Shown here: in pieces, positions 44,644 to 53,064 of the stretch
Layout: every line of letters begins with the position of its first letter
Numbering within the stretch: the stretch's first letter is position 1
Assembly (NCBI RefSeq): GCF_001438655.1
Contig: NZ_JQBR01000001.1
Coordinates: 248,001 to 312,000 of the forward strand
Direction: 5' to 3'
From: Pediococcus cellicola
Lineage (GTDB): Bacteria; Bacillota; Bacilli; Lactobacillales; Lactobacillaceae
DNA length: 64,000 nt
Notes under the pieces: model-generated
Database searches by the model: none
Told to the model about the DNA's origin: nothing
The model's input: only the letters and a program-made list of their open reading frames with translations
Program-made: the position numbers and the translations under genes

Positions 44644-45271
44644 ATAATTTATGCTCCTTGATGTACGCTAAAACTTGGTCGGGAACAAGATAGCGAATAG
44701 AGTGGTGTTTGGCAATTTTATTTCGAATTAGAGTTGAACTTAAATCAATTGTGGGGGTATCTACCCATAAAATGGGATACTCACTGTGAATCTTCACCCC
44801 AGGTCGTTTCACCCCGACAAATTGGACAATCTTAACTAAATCAGCAATTCGATACCATTTGGGCAAATAAGCCACCATGTCAGCTCCAATAATAAAGTAG
44901 TACTGATTTTCAGGATGGGCGCGTTTTAAAGCAACCAGAGTATCGTAACTGTAACTTTTACCTTGCCGTTTTATTTCGGCCAATTCGATACCAAAATTCG
45001 GATTGGAAGCAATTGCCGCCTTTACCATTGCTACTCGGTGTTTAGCCTCAATTGCCTCTTTAGTATCCACATGCGGTGGTATATAATCCGGCATAAAATC
45101 TACCCGATCTAGTCCTAATTGTGTGCAAACCTGTTCAGCCATAATTAAGTGACCTAAATGTGGTGGATTGAATGTTCCCCCAAGTAAGCCAATTCGTTTT
45201 CGCTTAATCTCACTAACTAATTCACTTTCAACAGCCACTTTTGTTTGTTGAATTGTTCTTGTTGCGCTCAA
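44630..45271 (-). CDS. nadD: Nicotinate-mononucleotide adenylyltransferase
   Basis: Makes deamido-NAD from NaMN and ATP. LLGGTFNPPHLGHLIMAEQV carries the nucleotidyltransferase HxGH. SYDTLVALKRAHPENQYYFI and SSTLIRNKIAKHHS complete the site. About 27 extra residues precede the family core, a common trait of lactobacillar NadD. I prefer a TTG start at 45271, nine bases after CGGAG; an in-frame GTG at 45280 is directly on the site. Confidence 0.93.
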   Translation of the reverse strand: MSATRTIQQTKVAVESELVSEIKRKRIGLLGGTFNPPHLGHLIMAEQVCTQLGLDRVDFMPDYIPPHVDTKEAIEAKHRVAMVKAAIASNPNFGIELAEIKRQGKSYSYDTLVALKRAHPENQYYFIIGADMVAYLPKWYRIADLVKIVQFVGVKRPGVKIHSEYPILWVDTPTIDLSSTLIRNKIAKHHSIRYLVPDQVLAYIKEHKLYGKK

Positions 45272-45295
45272 AATTCTCACACTCCGCTGATTAAC

Positions 45296-45607
45296 TTAAA
45301 TTGCTTTAACCTGTAACGAAATATTTCGTTTAGCTTCAATATCAGATTCTTTAAAAAGCACTAAAACATGGCCAATAATTTGGACAACTTGAATTGTAGT
45401 GTTTTTTTCAATATAGGCTTTTACTTCTTCGGGCGTCACGTCAGTATTTTGTTGTAAGTTGATTTTAATGAGTTCGTAATTATTCAAGGCACCATCCAAC
45501 TGATCAACCCAGGCCCTTGTCAATCCGTTTTTACCCACAGAAAACTTAGAACGAAAACGCTGTGCCTTACTTCTTAAAAATCTTTTTTGTTTACCTCTTA
45601 AATTCAT
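45296..45607 (-). CDS. yhbY: YhbY family RNA-binding protein (CRM domain)
   Basis: 103-residue CRM-domain protein of large-subunit assembly: LRGKQKRFLRSKAQRFRSKF at the N-terminus, then GKNGLTRAWVDQLDGALNN and LIKINLQQN. The conserved GxxG loop is GKNG. It sits between yqeH and nadD; aroE, present here in Bacillus, is absent. Confidence 0.94.
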   Translation of the reverse strand: MNLRGKQKRFLRSKAQRFRSKFSVGKNGLTRAWVDQLDGALNNYELIKINLQQNTDVTPEEVKAYIEKNTTIQVVQIIGHVLVLFKESDIEAKRNISLQVKAI

Positions 45608-45623
45608 AATGTCCTCTTTCGTT

Positions 45624-46739
45624 TTAAACTAAAGGTTTTCGAACAACTGCGGCAATTCCCTTTGGCGCCCAAATTACAATTGTCGAATGTGCTGGTACTG
45701 TTAACCAACCTAATCCTTCAATGACCACATCACTTTTAGCATCTAGATGAAATTCATGCCGTTGTAATGCTGGTAACTTTTTTAGGCCCTCTTGATTAGG
45801 AGGCGTAAGCAGTTCACCAAGATGTTTTGTATAAAAATGGTCTGCATTGTCTAATTTGGTTCGGTGAATCATAAGATTGTTTTCAAAATACGTGCTAATT
45901 GCACCGTGACCACTTAAATAATCAAATCTTCCCAAACCACCAAAAAATAAAGTCTGTTGGTCGTCTAACTGAAAAGTTTTGGGCTTAATTGTTTTTTGCG
46001 GCGACACAAATTTTAAGTCTTTACCATCTAAAACATGTGCCATTTGATCTTCGTGAACAATTCCTGGAGTGTCAATCAACATTTTGCCATCTTCAAAAGG
46101 AATATCAATTTTATCAAGCGTTGTGCCAGGAAAACGTGACGTGGTAATTAAATCTTTGGTCCCGTTATTCAAACGAATAATTTGATTAATCAGCGTGGAT
46201 TTTCCAACATTTGTCACACCGACCACATAGGCGTTACGGTGTTTACGATACTTTTCAATTGTATTCAAAAGATCTTCAATTTCATCAAGGCTCTTGGCAC
46301 TTGTGAGCAAGACATCGATAGGTCGGATTCCTTGTAATTTAGCCTGTTGTTTCAGCCATTCTTTCATTTTAGATCGTTTTAAAGATTTTGGAAAAACGTC
46401 TTCTTTGTTACCCACTAGCAAAATAGGATTATCACCTACAAAGCGGTGAATTCCCGGAATCATACTACCATTAAAATCAAACATGTCCACTACATATACG
46501 ATCAACGCATCGTCATCTCGAATTTGACTTAATAAGGCTAAAAAGTCATCATCCGTTAGCGATACAGGCGCAATTTCATTGTAATGTCTAAGCCGAAAAC
46601 AACGTTGACAATAGACTTCCCCTTTTTCAAGTCCCTTTTCTAAAGCACTTTTGGGTGTGTAGCCTAACTGGTCTTTATCCGTAGTCTGTATTTTTGCACC
46701 ACAACCGATACAGTAAACTTCTTCTTCAGTTTGATCCAT
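45624..46739 (-). CDS. yqeH: Ribosome biogenesis GTPase YqeH
   Basis: Circularly permuted GTPase needed for 30S assembly. The zinc domain is CIGCGAKIQ plus YCQRCFRLRHYNE. Motif order is permuted as expected: G4 NKEDVFPKS and G5 TSAKS come before G1 GVTNVGKSTLI and G3 DTPGIVHED. A C-terminal TRAP-like domain follows. 371 residues. The ATG is contiguous with the yqeG stop. Confidence 0.96.
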   Translation of the reverse strand: MDQTEEEVYCIGCGAKIQTTDKDQLGYTPKSALEKGLEKGEVYCQRCFRLRHYNEIAPVSLTDDDFLALLSQIRDDDALIVYVVDMFDFNGSMIPGIHRFVGDNPILLVGNKEDVFPKSLKRSKMKEWLKQQAKLQGIRPIDVLLTSAKSLDEIEDLLNTIEKYRKHRNAYVVGVTNVGKSTLINQIIRLNNGTKDLITTSRFPGTTLDKIDIPFEDGKMLIDTPGIVHEDQMAHVLDGKDLKFVSPQKTIKPKTFQLDDQQTLFFGGLGRFDYLSGHGAISTYFENNLMIHRTKLDNADHFYTKHLGELLTPPNQEGLKKLPALQRHEFHLDAKSDVVIEGLGWLTVPAHSTIVIWAPKGIAAVVRKPLV

Positions 46740-47270
46740 TTACTTAATTTCCTCCTGCCAGTTGTTCATCTCTGGATATTTTTTGGTTAATCTTTTTTGA
46801 ATAAAGTATTCAAAAAAGCGATTTATTTTTGTGTTCCATGCATCCGAGTTCAATAAAGGTTTCACTAAAATACTGCGTGTTCCGGCCATATTTGCAGCCA
46901 GGACATCTGTCAGTAATTGGTCGCCTACCATGACAACTTCATCAGCATCAAGACCTAGTTGCCGTAGCGCCCTAGAAATACCGTAGTTTAAAGGTTTCAG
47001 TGCTCTGGAAACAAATGGCAACTGAATGCTTTTTAAAGCTCGTTTGACACGCGAATGACTATTATTAGAGACAACCACAACAGGAATTCCTGCATTTTCC
47101 ATACGTTTAATCCACGTCCACAATTCTTGCGTCCCATCAGGATTGTCCCAAGCAATCAACGTATTATCCAAATCTGTTAAAACCGCTTTAATTTTGGCTC
47201 TTTTTAACTCCTCTGGTGTCAAACTGTAAATTTTGTCCAAACACCAAGTTGGTTTAAACTTCTCAATCAT
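46740..47270 (-). CDS. yqeG: YqeG family HAD IIIA phosphatase
   Basis: 176 residues from ATG 47270 (MIEKFKPTWCLDKIYSLTP). An earlier in-frame start would cross the promoter. HAD motif I is LTDLDNTLIAWD; motif II is VVSNNSH; motif IV VMVGDQLLTDVLAAN. Cytosolic phosphatase of unknown substrate; first gene of the yqe operon. Confidence 0.93.
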   Translation of the reverse strand: MIEKFKPTWCLDKIYSLTPEELKRAKIKAVLTDLDNTLIAWDNPDGTQELWTWIKRMENAGIPVVVVSNNSHSRVKRALKSIQLPFVSRALKPLNYGISRALRQLGLDADEVVMVGDQLLTDVLAANMAGTRSILVKPLLNSDAWNTKINRFFEYFIQKRLTKKYPEMNNWQEEIK

Positions 47271-47300
47271 ACTACTCTCCTTAAAACACACTATCCAACC

Positions 47301-47330
47301 ATTATAGTTGATTTTGTCTATTTTTGCATT
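47301..47330 (-). promoter_or_regulatory. Promoter of the yqeG operon
   Basis: Perfect -10 TATAAT (47301-47306 on the minus strand); the -35 at about 47324-47330 (ATGCAA type) is weak. Confidence 0.5.
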
Positions 47331-47445
47331 TATAGACACTAGAAAAAATAAATCAGGTTCAAACTAGGTCATATGTTTAAATAAATTTGCCAAGATGCGT
47401 TAAGATAAAGCACAAGCTTAATTAATTAAAAGGAGGCTCCCCAGC

Positions 47446-48405
47446 ATGAAAGCATTTGGTTTTAATCAATTTGGTAGTGCCGACGTTTTTGAAGAGCTCA
47501 CAAGTGAAAATCTCACGCCTAAAAAAGGCCGCGTCATTGTGCAAACACACGCATTTGCCATGAACCCCTTTGATCGTAAAATGCGCCAAGGTGAAGTTAA
47601 GATGAAGCAACCGCCCTTTTTTCCAATCATTCCAGGGAGTGACATTTCTGGTACCGTGATCGATAAAGCCGCTGACGTTTCTGAATTTCACATCGGTGAT
47701 GAAGTAATTGGCCGCGTTATCTCTGGTGGCTATGCTCAGCAGGTATCCGTTCCCCACCTCAAACTTGTTTTGAAACCCCACAATCTTTCGTTTACAGAAG
47801 CCGCTGGCATTCCCAATGCTGGTATTACTGCCTACGATATTTTGAAAGGCGCACTTAATCTGGAACACGTGACCTCAATCTTAGTCTTGGGGGCATCTGG
47901 AGCAGTAGGCGCTTTCCTGGTTCAGATTGCTCGAGCTACCGGTTTATTCGTCGCCGCAACGGCTTCATCAAAACATGCAAAGTTTGTCAAAAATTTAGGT
48001 GTCGATTTATTTATTCCAACAGAGCAGCTCACAAAGCGAAACTTTTTGGATGATGCCCCAGTCGACGTACTCATTAATGCCACTCCGGCTACGTTTGATA
48101 ATAAGCTGGGTAACAATCGGTGGCTAAAACCAGACGGTCAGTTGGTCTCTCTAAACGGCTTTTCGCCAACTTTTAAAGCTGTATCAAATCAGCAACAGCT
48201 CACTGATTTTAATGATGCTGCTTTTCACCAAAATCGCAAAGCGTTAGTTTATTTAACCGAACTTGTTAAACATAATCAGCTTAAAGTTCCCATCGCACGC
48301 ACTTATCCCTTTACTTTAGATGGCGTGATTCAAGGCCAAAAGCTTTTGGACGCACATCATATGCCAGGAAAAATCGTGATCACTCAAGAAGCTCCTAATA
48401 AGTAA
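47446..48405 (+). CDS. Zinc-independent MDR family oxidoreductase (quinone-oxidoreductase-like)
   Basis: 319-residue medium-chain dehydrogenase/reductase: GroES-like N-terminus (AMNPFDRKMRQGE, PGSDISGTVI), GDEVIGRVISGGYAQQV, and Rossmann nucleotide motif LVLGASGAVGAFLVQIA. No zinc-ligand Cys/His set, so it is of the NAD(P)H:quinone oxidoreductase or enoyl reductase branch; substrate unknown. AAGGAGG precedes the ATG. It stands alone on the plus strand, divergent from yqeG. Confidence 0.88.
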   Translation: MKAFGFNQFGSADVFEELTSENLTPKKGRVIVQTHAFAMNPFDRKMRQGEVKMKQPPFFPIIPGSDISGTVIDKAADVSEFHIGDEVIGRVISGGYAQQVSVPHLKLVLKPHNLSFTEAAGIPNAGITAYDILKGALNLEHVTSILVLGASGAVGAFLVQIARATGLFVAATASSKHAKFVKNLGVDLFIPTEQLTKRNFLDDAPVDVLINATPATFDNKLGNNRWLKPDGQLVSLNGFSPTFKAVSNQQQLTDFNDAAFHQNRKALVYLTELVKHNQLKVPIARTYPFTLDGVIQGQKLLDAHHMPGKIVITQEAPNK

Positions 48406-48426
48406 CTTTTCTTATCACTTATAAGC

Positions 48427-48486
48427 AAAAAAATCCCCGATGATTAAACAGCATTTCTAGAAATAACTGCTAATCCGAGGATTTTT
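48427..48486. terminator. Bidirectional terminator between the oxidoreductase gene and rplT
   Basis: AAAAAAATCCCCGA pairs with TCCGAGGATTTTTT (one mismatch) with an inner CAGCA...TGCTA-type stem (GCATTTCTAGAAATAACTGC). It serves both converging transcripts. Confidence 0.8.
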
Positions 48487-48488
48487 TA

Positions 48489-48845
48489 TTAAGCCAACGC
48501 TTTTTTGGCTGTTTCAACTAATGTTGTGAATGCGGCCGCATCATTGACAGCAAGATCAGCAAGCATCTTACGGTTCATATCAACGTTAGCTACCTTCAAG
48601 CCATGCATTAATTGACTGTAACTCATATCATTCAAACGAGCTGCAGCATTGATTCTTGCAATCCAGATTTTGCGGAAATCGCCTTTACGATTACGACGAT
48701 CACGGAATGCATATAAACCAGATTTCATAACTTGGTCTTTAGCAACCTTAAAGTTAGTATGTTTTGGTCCGCGATAGCCCTTAGCAAGCTTTAAAATACG
48801 TTTACGACGACGATGTGTGACTGTTCCACCTTTTACTCGTGGCAT
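48489..48845 (-). CDS. rplT: 50S ribosomal protein L20
   Basis: 118 residues: [40 protein letters not shown], and the C-terminal [19 protein letters not shown]. It folds into 23S rRNA early and is the feedback regulator of its own operon. Last gene of infC-rpmI-rplT. Confidence 0.98.
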   Translation of the reverse strand: MPRVKGGTVTHRRRKRILKLAKGYRGPKHTNFKVAKDQVMKSGLYAFRDRRNRKGDFRKIWIARINAAARLNDMSYSQLMHGLKVANVDMNRKMLADLAVNDAAAFTTLVETAKKALA

Positions 48846-48896
48846 AATAATTCCTCCTAGAACTGGTTACCCAGCATTTTATTCTTTTAAATTAAA

Positions 48897-49100
48897 CTAT
48901 TTGCTGATTGTAGATAACATCTTACGATAACGTTTAACGTTCGTATGATCCATCATGCTTAATCCACGTAATTGACGACGTTGTTTCTTCGTCTTTCCGT
49001 GAAAACGGTGACTTGTATAAGCATTGCCGCTTTTGAAACCACCCTTACCAGTTCGTTTGAAGCGCTTTGCAGCAGCGCGGTTTGTCTTCATTTTTGGCAT
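48897..49100 (-). CDS. rpmI: 50S ribosomal protein L35
   Basis: 67 residues, [20 protein letters not shown], with the basic [16 protein letters not shown] core. Stands between infC and rplT with 18- and 51-base gaps. Confidence 0.97.
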   Translation of the reverse strand: MPKMKTNRAAAKRFKRTGKGGFKSGNAYTSHRFHGKTKKQRRQLRGLSMMDHTNVKRYRKMLSTISK

Positions 49101-49118
49101 AATATGTTCCTCCTACTT

Positions 49119-49634
49119 TTACTTTTCTGAAATTGGTGCCAACATCAAAAACATACTTCGTCCATCCATCTTAGGATACTGTTCAATCGTAGCCACATCA
49201 GATGCTTCTTTAGCCATGCGATTCAATACATCGCGACCAATATCCTTATGGGTAATTGCACGCCCCTTAAATCGAATTGAAACTCGAACTTTATCGCCCT
49301 TGGCTAAAAATTTCTTAGCGTTCTTAAGCTTGGTGTTAAAGTCATTGGTATCAATCGTCGGACTTAGACGAACTTCTTTAATGCTGACTGTCTTTTGTCG
49401 TTTACGAGCTTCACGTTGTTTCTTTTGTTGCTCAAAACGATACTTTCCATAATCCATGATCTTGGCAACCGGCGGCTTAGCTTTCGGGGAAACCAATACC
49501 AAATCAAGACCAGCTTGATCCGCTAACTCTAAAGCATCTCGTTTCGACTTCACACCCAATTGTGTGCCATCATCACCAATTAATCGTACCTCATGTGCAC
49601 GAATACCGTTATTGACCATCATATCACTAGCTAT
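49119..49634 (-). CDS. infC: Translation initiation factor IF-3 with AUA start
   Basis: Prevents premature subunit joining and checks initiator tRNA/start codons. The N-domain [19 protein letters not shown], linker [20 protein letters not shown] and C-domain [18 protein letters not shown] are complete. The first ATG (49622) lies 21 bases after GGAGG, too far. The in-frame codon nine bases after GGAGG is ATA (49632-49634), and [10 protein letters not shown] from it aligns residue for residue with Bacillus MSKDMMVNDG, where the start is AUU. I therefore extend the gene to 49634 (171 residues). An in-frame ATT two codons earlier is the alternative. Confidence 0.9.
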   Translation of the reverse strand: MASDMMVNNGIRAHEVRLIGDDGTQLGVKSKRDALELADQAGLDLVLVSPKAKPPVAKIMDYGKYRFEQQKKQREARKRQKTVSIKEVRLSPTIDTNDFNTKLKNAKKFLAKGDKVRVSIRFKGRAITHKDIGRDVLNRMAKEASDVATIEQYPKMDGRSMFLMLAPISEK

Positions 49635-49664
49635 GGCAATTCACCTCCAAATTATTTTAAGAAA

Positions 49665-49790
49665 AAGGCAGAAAAAAACGAGGTGCATACACACCCCGCC
49701 ATTAAGACCATTCATAGTCTTTTCATCGTTTTAGCCCAGCAATCTAAATTACTAAGGCGAGAAGCGGGTGCCTCTGCTTAATTTCTTAAC
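49665..49790 (-). ncRNA. L20 leader (autoregulatory 5' UTR of infC-rpmI-rplT)
   Basis: Minus-strand leader with conserved segments GAGGCACCCGCTTCTCGCC and AAAAGACT...TGGTCTT. It ends in a terminator hairpin GGGGTG/CACCTC followed by a long T run (49671-49700). Layout and motifs agree with the Firmicutes L20 leader, where excess L20 favours termination. Confidence 0.8.
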
Positions 49791-49796
49791 TTATAC

Positions 49797-49826
49797 AGAA
49801 TACCAGATTCCATGCTTCTCTGTCAA
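49797..49826 (-). promoter_or_regulatory. Promoter of infC-rpmI-rplT
   Basis: TTGACA (49821-49826), 18-base spacer, TATTCT (49797-49802) with TGG before it; minus strand. It overlaps the region just after the thrS stop. Confidence 0.8.
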
Positions 49827-49833
49827 GAATTGT

Positions 49834-51807
49834 TTACTTGATAAGGTTATCGTTTTTGGCATTGTCTCCAGTACGACTATAATTTTGAATTTCTGCTAGC
49901 AAACTATCAATAAACATATTATTGTTTTCACTCTCAGAATCCTTTTGACCATACTTCCGAACACTAACTGAACCTGCTTCCAATTCCTGATCTCCCACAA
50001 CTAAGACGTAAGGAACCTTTTGTGTCTGAGCTTCACGAATCTTGTAACCCATCTTTTCGTTACGATTATCTACATTAACGCGAATTTGTTTAGCAGCCAT
50101 TTTTGCGCGCAGTTTTTCGGCATACGCACCATGCGCTTTTTGGTTAACAGGGATAATTGTCACTTGTTTTGGTGCCAACCAAGTTGGGAAAGCTCCCTTA
50201 TAAATTTCAGTCAAGTAAGCTGTGAACCGTTCCATTGTGGATACTAATCCACGATGAATCATGACAGGACGATGATCTTGACCATCTGCTCCAACGTAAT
50301 GCAAGTCAAATCGTTCTGGTAGCATGAAGTCTAACTGAATTGTCGAAAGTGTTTCTTCATTACCCAAAGCAGTTTTTGTTTGAACATCTAACTTTGGTCC
50401 GTAGAAAGCAGCTTCGCCTTCTGCCTCAACATAATCTAAACCAAGATCATCCATAGCAGCTTTTAACATAGTTTGTGATTTGTTCCACATCTCATCATCG
50501 TCAAAATACTTTTTAGTATTCTTAGGATCACGATAACTTAGGCGGAAAGTATAATCAGTAATGTCAAAATCATCATAAACTTCAACCATTAAACTGAGAA
50601 TTTTTTTGAATTCATCTTGAATTTGATCTGGTGCCACAAAAGTATGACCATCATTCAAAGTCATCTCTCGTACCCGTTGCAGACCGGATAAAGCACCTGA
50701 TTTTTCATAACGATGCATCATCCCTAATTCAGCAATGCGAATTGGTAACTCCCGATATGAACGAATGTGATGTTTATAAACTTGAATATGTGAAGGGCAA
50801 TTCATTGGACGCAATTCCAACATTTCGCCGTCTCCCATGTCCATTGGAGGGAACATATCCTCACGATAATGCTCCCAATGACCAGAAGTCTTATAAGCAT
50901 CCAAATTCATCAATACAGGTGTATAAACATGCTGATACCCATTAGCCACTTCTTTGTCAATAATGTAACGCTCAATGGTGCGCCGAATTGTCGCACCATT
51001 TGGCATCCAGTATGGAAGTCCTGCGCCAACTTTAGGGTCAACAAAGAACAAATCCAAATTATTACCAATTACTCGGTGATCGCGATCATGAGCCTCTTTT
51101 TGACGTGCTAATTCAGCATCCAACTCTTTTTGCTTGTAAAAAGCCGTTCCGTACACACGTTGAAGCATTGGATTGCTTGATTTACCTTCCCAATAGGCTC
51201 CCGCAACGGATAATAACTTAAAGACTTTGACGTCATGTGTATTTGATAGAACAACGCCACTACTCAAAACAGTACTGCCGTTAACCTGATACACGCTAAC
51301 TTTTCCATCTTGAGCCAAGCGAGAAACTAATTTAGCCTGGTACGGATCGCCGTCTACAACCTTAAGTGCCTCGGCTTCACTAAGTTGCGCAGAAGCAATT
51401 GGTAATTTAGCATTAACTAACTCAGCCATCTTATCTGAAATAGCTGGCAATGCATCAACACTAATTTGTTCACTACCATTGTCTGTATCACAGTAAAAAC
51501 CGTGTTCCACATTGCCCTTCATTCCAAAATGGATATCTGGATAAATTTCTTTGATCGCTGCCTGTAACACAACAGCGGCCGTGTTCCAGATAACTTGGAG
51601 GCCTTCTTCAGAATCTTTGGTCACAATTTCAAGTTTTGCAGAATTTAAAATTTTGTAGTCTAAAGCGACTAACTTGCCATCTAGCTGGCCGGCAACGGCC
51701 TTTTTAGCCAAACTTGTACTGATTTCTTTTGCAACATCCAATACACTTGCACCGGAATCTAATTCTTTTTTTGCACCATTTGCTAAAGTTATCTCAATCT
51801 TTGCCAT
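49834..51807 (-). CDS. thrS: Threonyl-tRNA synthetase with a degenerate editing site
   Basis: Charges tRNA-Thr. Domains: TGS (about 1-62), N2 editing (about 63-225), class II core ([19 protein letters not shown]; zinc ligand Cys in RPMNCPSH; motif 2 [20 protein letters not shown]; His in [19 protein letters not shown]) and the C-terminal anticodon domain. 657 residues, normal length. The editing HxxxH reads WNTAAVVLQ (Asn75, Val79). The C-x-G-x-H region reads SSGVV (Ser182, Val186). All four residues needed to clear Ser-tRNA-Thr are therefore replaced. The aminoacylation zinc site is intact. Controlled by a Thr T-box. Confidence 0.96.
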   Translation of the reverse strand: MAKIEITLANGAKKELDSGASVLDVAKEISTSLAKKAVAGQLDGKLVALDYKILNSAKLEIVTKDSEEGLQVIWNTAAVVLQAAIKEIYPDIHFGMKGNVEHGFYCDTDNGSEQISVDALPAISDKMAELVNAKLPIASAQLSEAEALKVVDGDPYQAKLVSRLAQDGKVSVYQVNGSTVLSSGVVLSNTHDVKVFKLLSVAGAYWEGKSSNPMLQRVYGTAFYKQKELDAELARQKEAHDRDHRVIGNNLDLFFVDPKVGAGLPYWMPNGATIRRTIERYIIDKEVANGYQHVYTPVLMNLDAYKTSGHWEHYREDMFPPMDMGDGEMLELRPMNCPSHIQVYKHHIRSYRELPIRIAELGMMHRYEKSGALSGLQRVREMTLNDGHTFVAPDQIQDEFKKILSLMVEVYDDFDITDYTFRLSYRDPKNTKKYFDDDEMWNKSQTMLKAAMDDLGLDYVEAEGEAAFYGPKLDVQTKTALGNEETLSTIQLDFMLPERFDLHYVGADGQDHRPVMIHRGLVSTMERFTAYLTEIYKGAFPTWLAPKQVTIIPVNQKAHGAYAEKLRAKMAAKQIRVNVDNRNEKMGYKIREAQTQKVPYVLVVGDQELEAGSVSVRKYGQKDSESENNNMFIDSLLAEIQNYSRTGDNAKNDNLIK

Positions 51808-51840
51808 ATCCTTCGCTTCTTTCTAATTTTTTAATAAAAA

Positions 51841-52065
51841 AATCCCGAGTATACGATTGTATACTCGGGACGTTATTAACGCGGTTCCACCCAAAATTAC
51901 AGACTAATGTCTGCATCTCATTGGGTTCGATAACGGGAACAATCCGTCCTGGTATTTCCACCAGGCTCAGAGAAGTGGTAATCATTGGCACTCATAGGCA
52001 GCTTTCAGTTATAACCGCCATTCCCTAAATGATTCAACAATGATCTTGTCTTCTCTTTGATTTCA
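51841..52065 (-). promoter_or_regulatory. T-box riboswitch, Thr-specific (thrS leader)
   Basis: T-box core GGGTGGAACCGCG, followed by the terminator TCCCGAGTATAC / GTATACTCGGGA and a T run. Stem I closes with AGAGAAG/CTTCTCT and ATCATTG/CAATGAT. The specifier loop reads ATTACCA, so the specifier is ACC (51977-51979), a Thr codon. Confidence 0.94.
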
Positions 52066-52071
52066 TGACTA

Positions 52072-52099
52072 ATTAAACCACACTCAAAAAAAATGTCAA
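52072..52099 (-). promoter_or_regulatory. Promoter of thrS
   Basis: TTGACA (52094-52099), 16-base spacer, TTTAAT (52072-52077) preceded by TGG; minus strand. Confidence 0.75.
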
Positions 52100-52128
52100 T
52101 AACTTTCAGCACATTTTCTACTGGGAAT

Positions 52129-53061
52129 TTAGTTAGAATTCTGACGTCTGTTGACGCCAACCATCGTAATCTCAGTAGCTAAAAAGCGAATTCTTTCCAT
52201 CAAGCGTTTTGCTTTTAAAGGTTCCAATTCACCACGCTGATTCATCTGTAAATGTTCATTTTCTAACTGTGCCATCGAGAAATTAGAACTGAAAAATGTG
52301 GGTAATTCATTTTGCATACGATACTCCAAAATCACCCCTAAAACTTCATCTCGTACCCAACTGGACATGGCATCAGCACCAATATCGTCAAGCATCAAAA
52401 GAGGTGCCTTTTTGATGGCATCTAGTTTTTCAGCTAGTGTATTTTCCCCGATCGCTGTTTTCATTTCCACAGCAAAGCTTGGAAAATGTACTAATGTTGA
52501 AGCTAAATCTTGTGTCGCTAATTCATTTGCAATTGCACCTAACAAATAAGTTTTTCCCACGCCAAAACTCCCAGACAAATAAAGACCTTTGCGGAATTTA
52601 TGCGGATTTTTTTCATAGGCTTGGACAAAGTCTAAAGCCGCATTCAATGCGCTTTTCCGATTCTCATCTGGAAAGAAATCTTCAAAGCGTGCTCGACGGA
52701 TCATCTTAGGCATATTGACAGATCTCACGCGTGCATCTAGTGCTTGCTGCTTTTGATTAGCAAGAAGCTGCGCACTTGGCCGATAAGAAACCTCAATTAG
52801 ATGATTGTTCACAATCAAAATCGGCTCATAACCAGGCATTAGCGTTGCTTCATGTCGTTGATACTTATTTCTTTCTTGAACATATTCATAAAGTTTAGAG
52901 GCTGAGCGTGCAACACTGTCAGATGATAATTCTGCTTTATGTTGTTCACAAAACTGAAGCACATCTGGATCCGTATACACGGCAGACATCAGCGTTTGAA
53001 ACTTTGAATCTAATTTACGCTTACTCATAAGTTCTTGTAGAACTTCACGTACATTTTCCAC
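52129..53061 (-). CDS. dnaI: Primosomal helicase loader DnaI
   Basis: AAA+ ATPase that loads DnaC/DnaB helicase. N-terminal helicase-binding domain with CEQH (VLQFCEQHKAEL), then Walker A GSFGVGKTYLLGAIANEL, Walker B PLLMLDDIGADAM and sensor region FFSSNFSMAQLE. The zinc ligands of Bacillus DnaI are only partly visible. 310 residues. GTG start at 53061, after GGAGGGGAG, three bases from dnaB. Confidence 0.95.
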   Translation of the reverse strand: MENVREVLQELMSKRKLDSKFQTLMSAVYTDPDVLQFCEQHKAELSSDSVARSASKLYEYVQERNKYQRHEATLMPGYEPILIVNNHLIEVSYRPSAQLLANQKQQALDARVRSVNMPKMIRRARFEDFFPDENRKSALNAALDFVQAYEKNPHKFRKGLYLSGSFGVGKTYLLGAIANELATQDLASTLVHFPSFAVEMKTAIGENTLAEKLDAIKKAPLLMLDDIGADAMSSWVRDEVLGVILEYRMQNELPTFFSSNFSMAQLENEHLQMNQRGELEPLKAKRLMERIRFLATEITMVGVNRRQNSN

Positions 53062-53064
53062 GGT

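Noticed and set aside
47422-47868. Open minus-strand frame of 148 codons within the oxidoreductase gene
   Set aside because: It has no ribosome binding site and no family resemblance; the plus-strand oxidoreductase with clear MDR motifs explains the segment.
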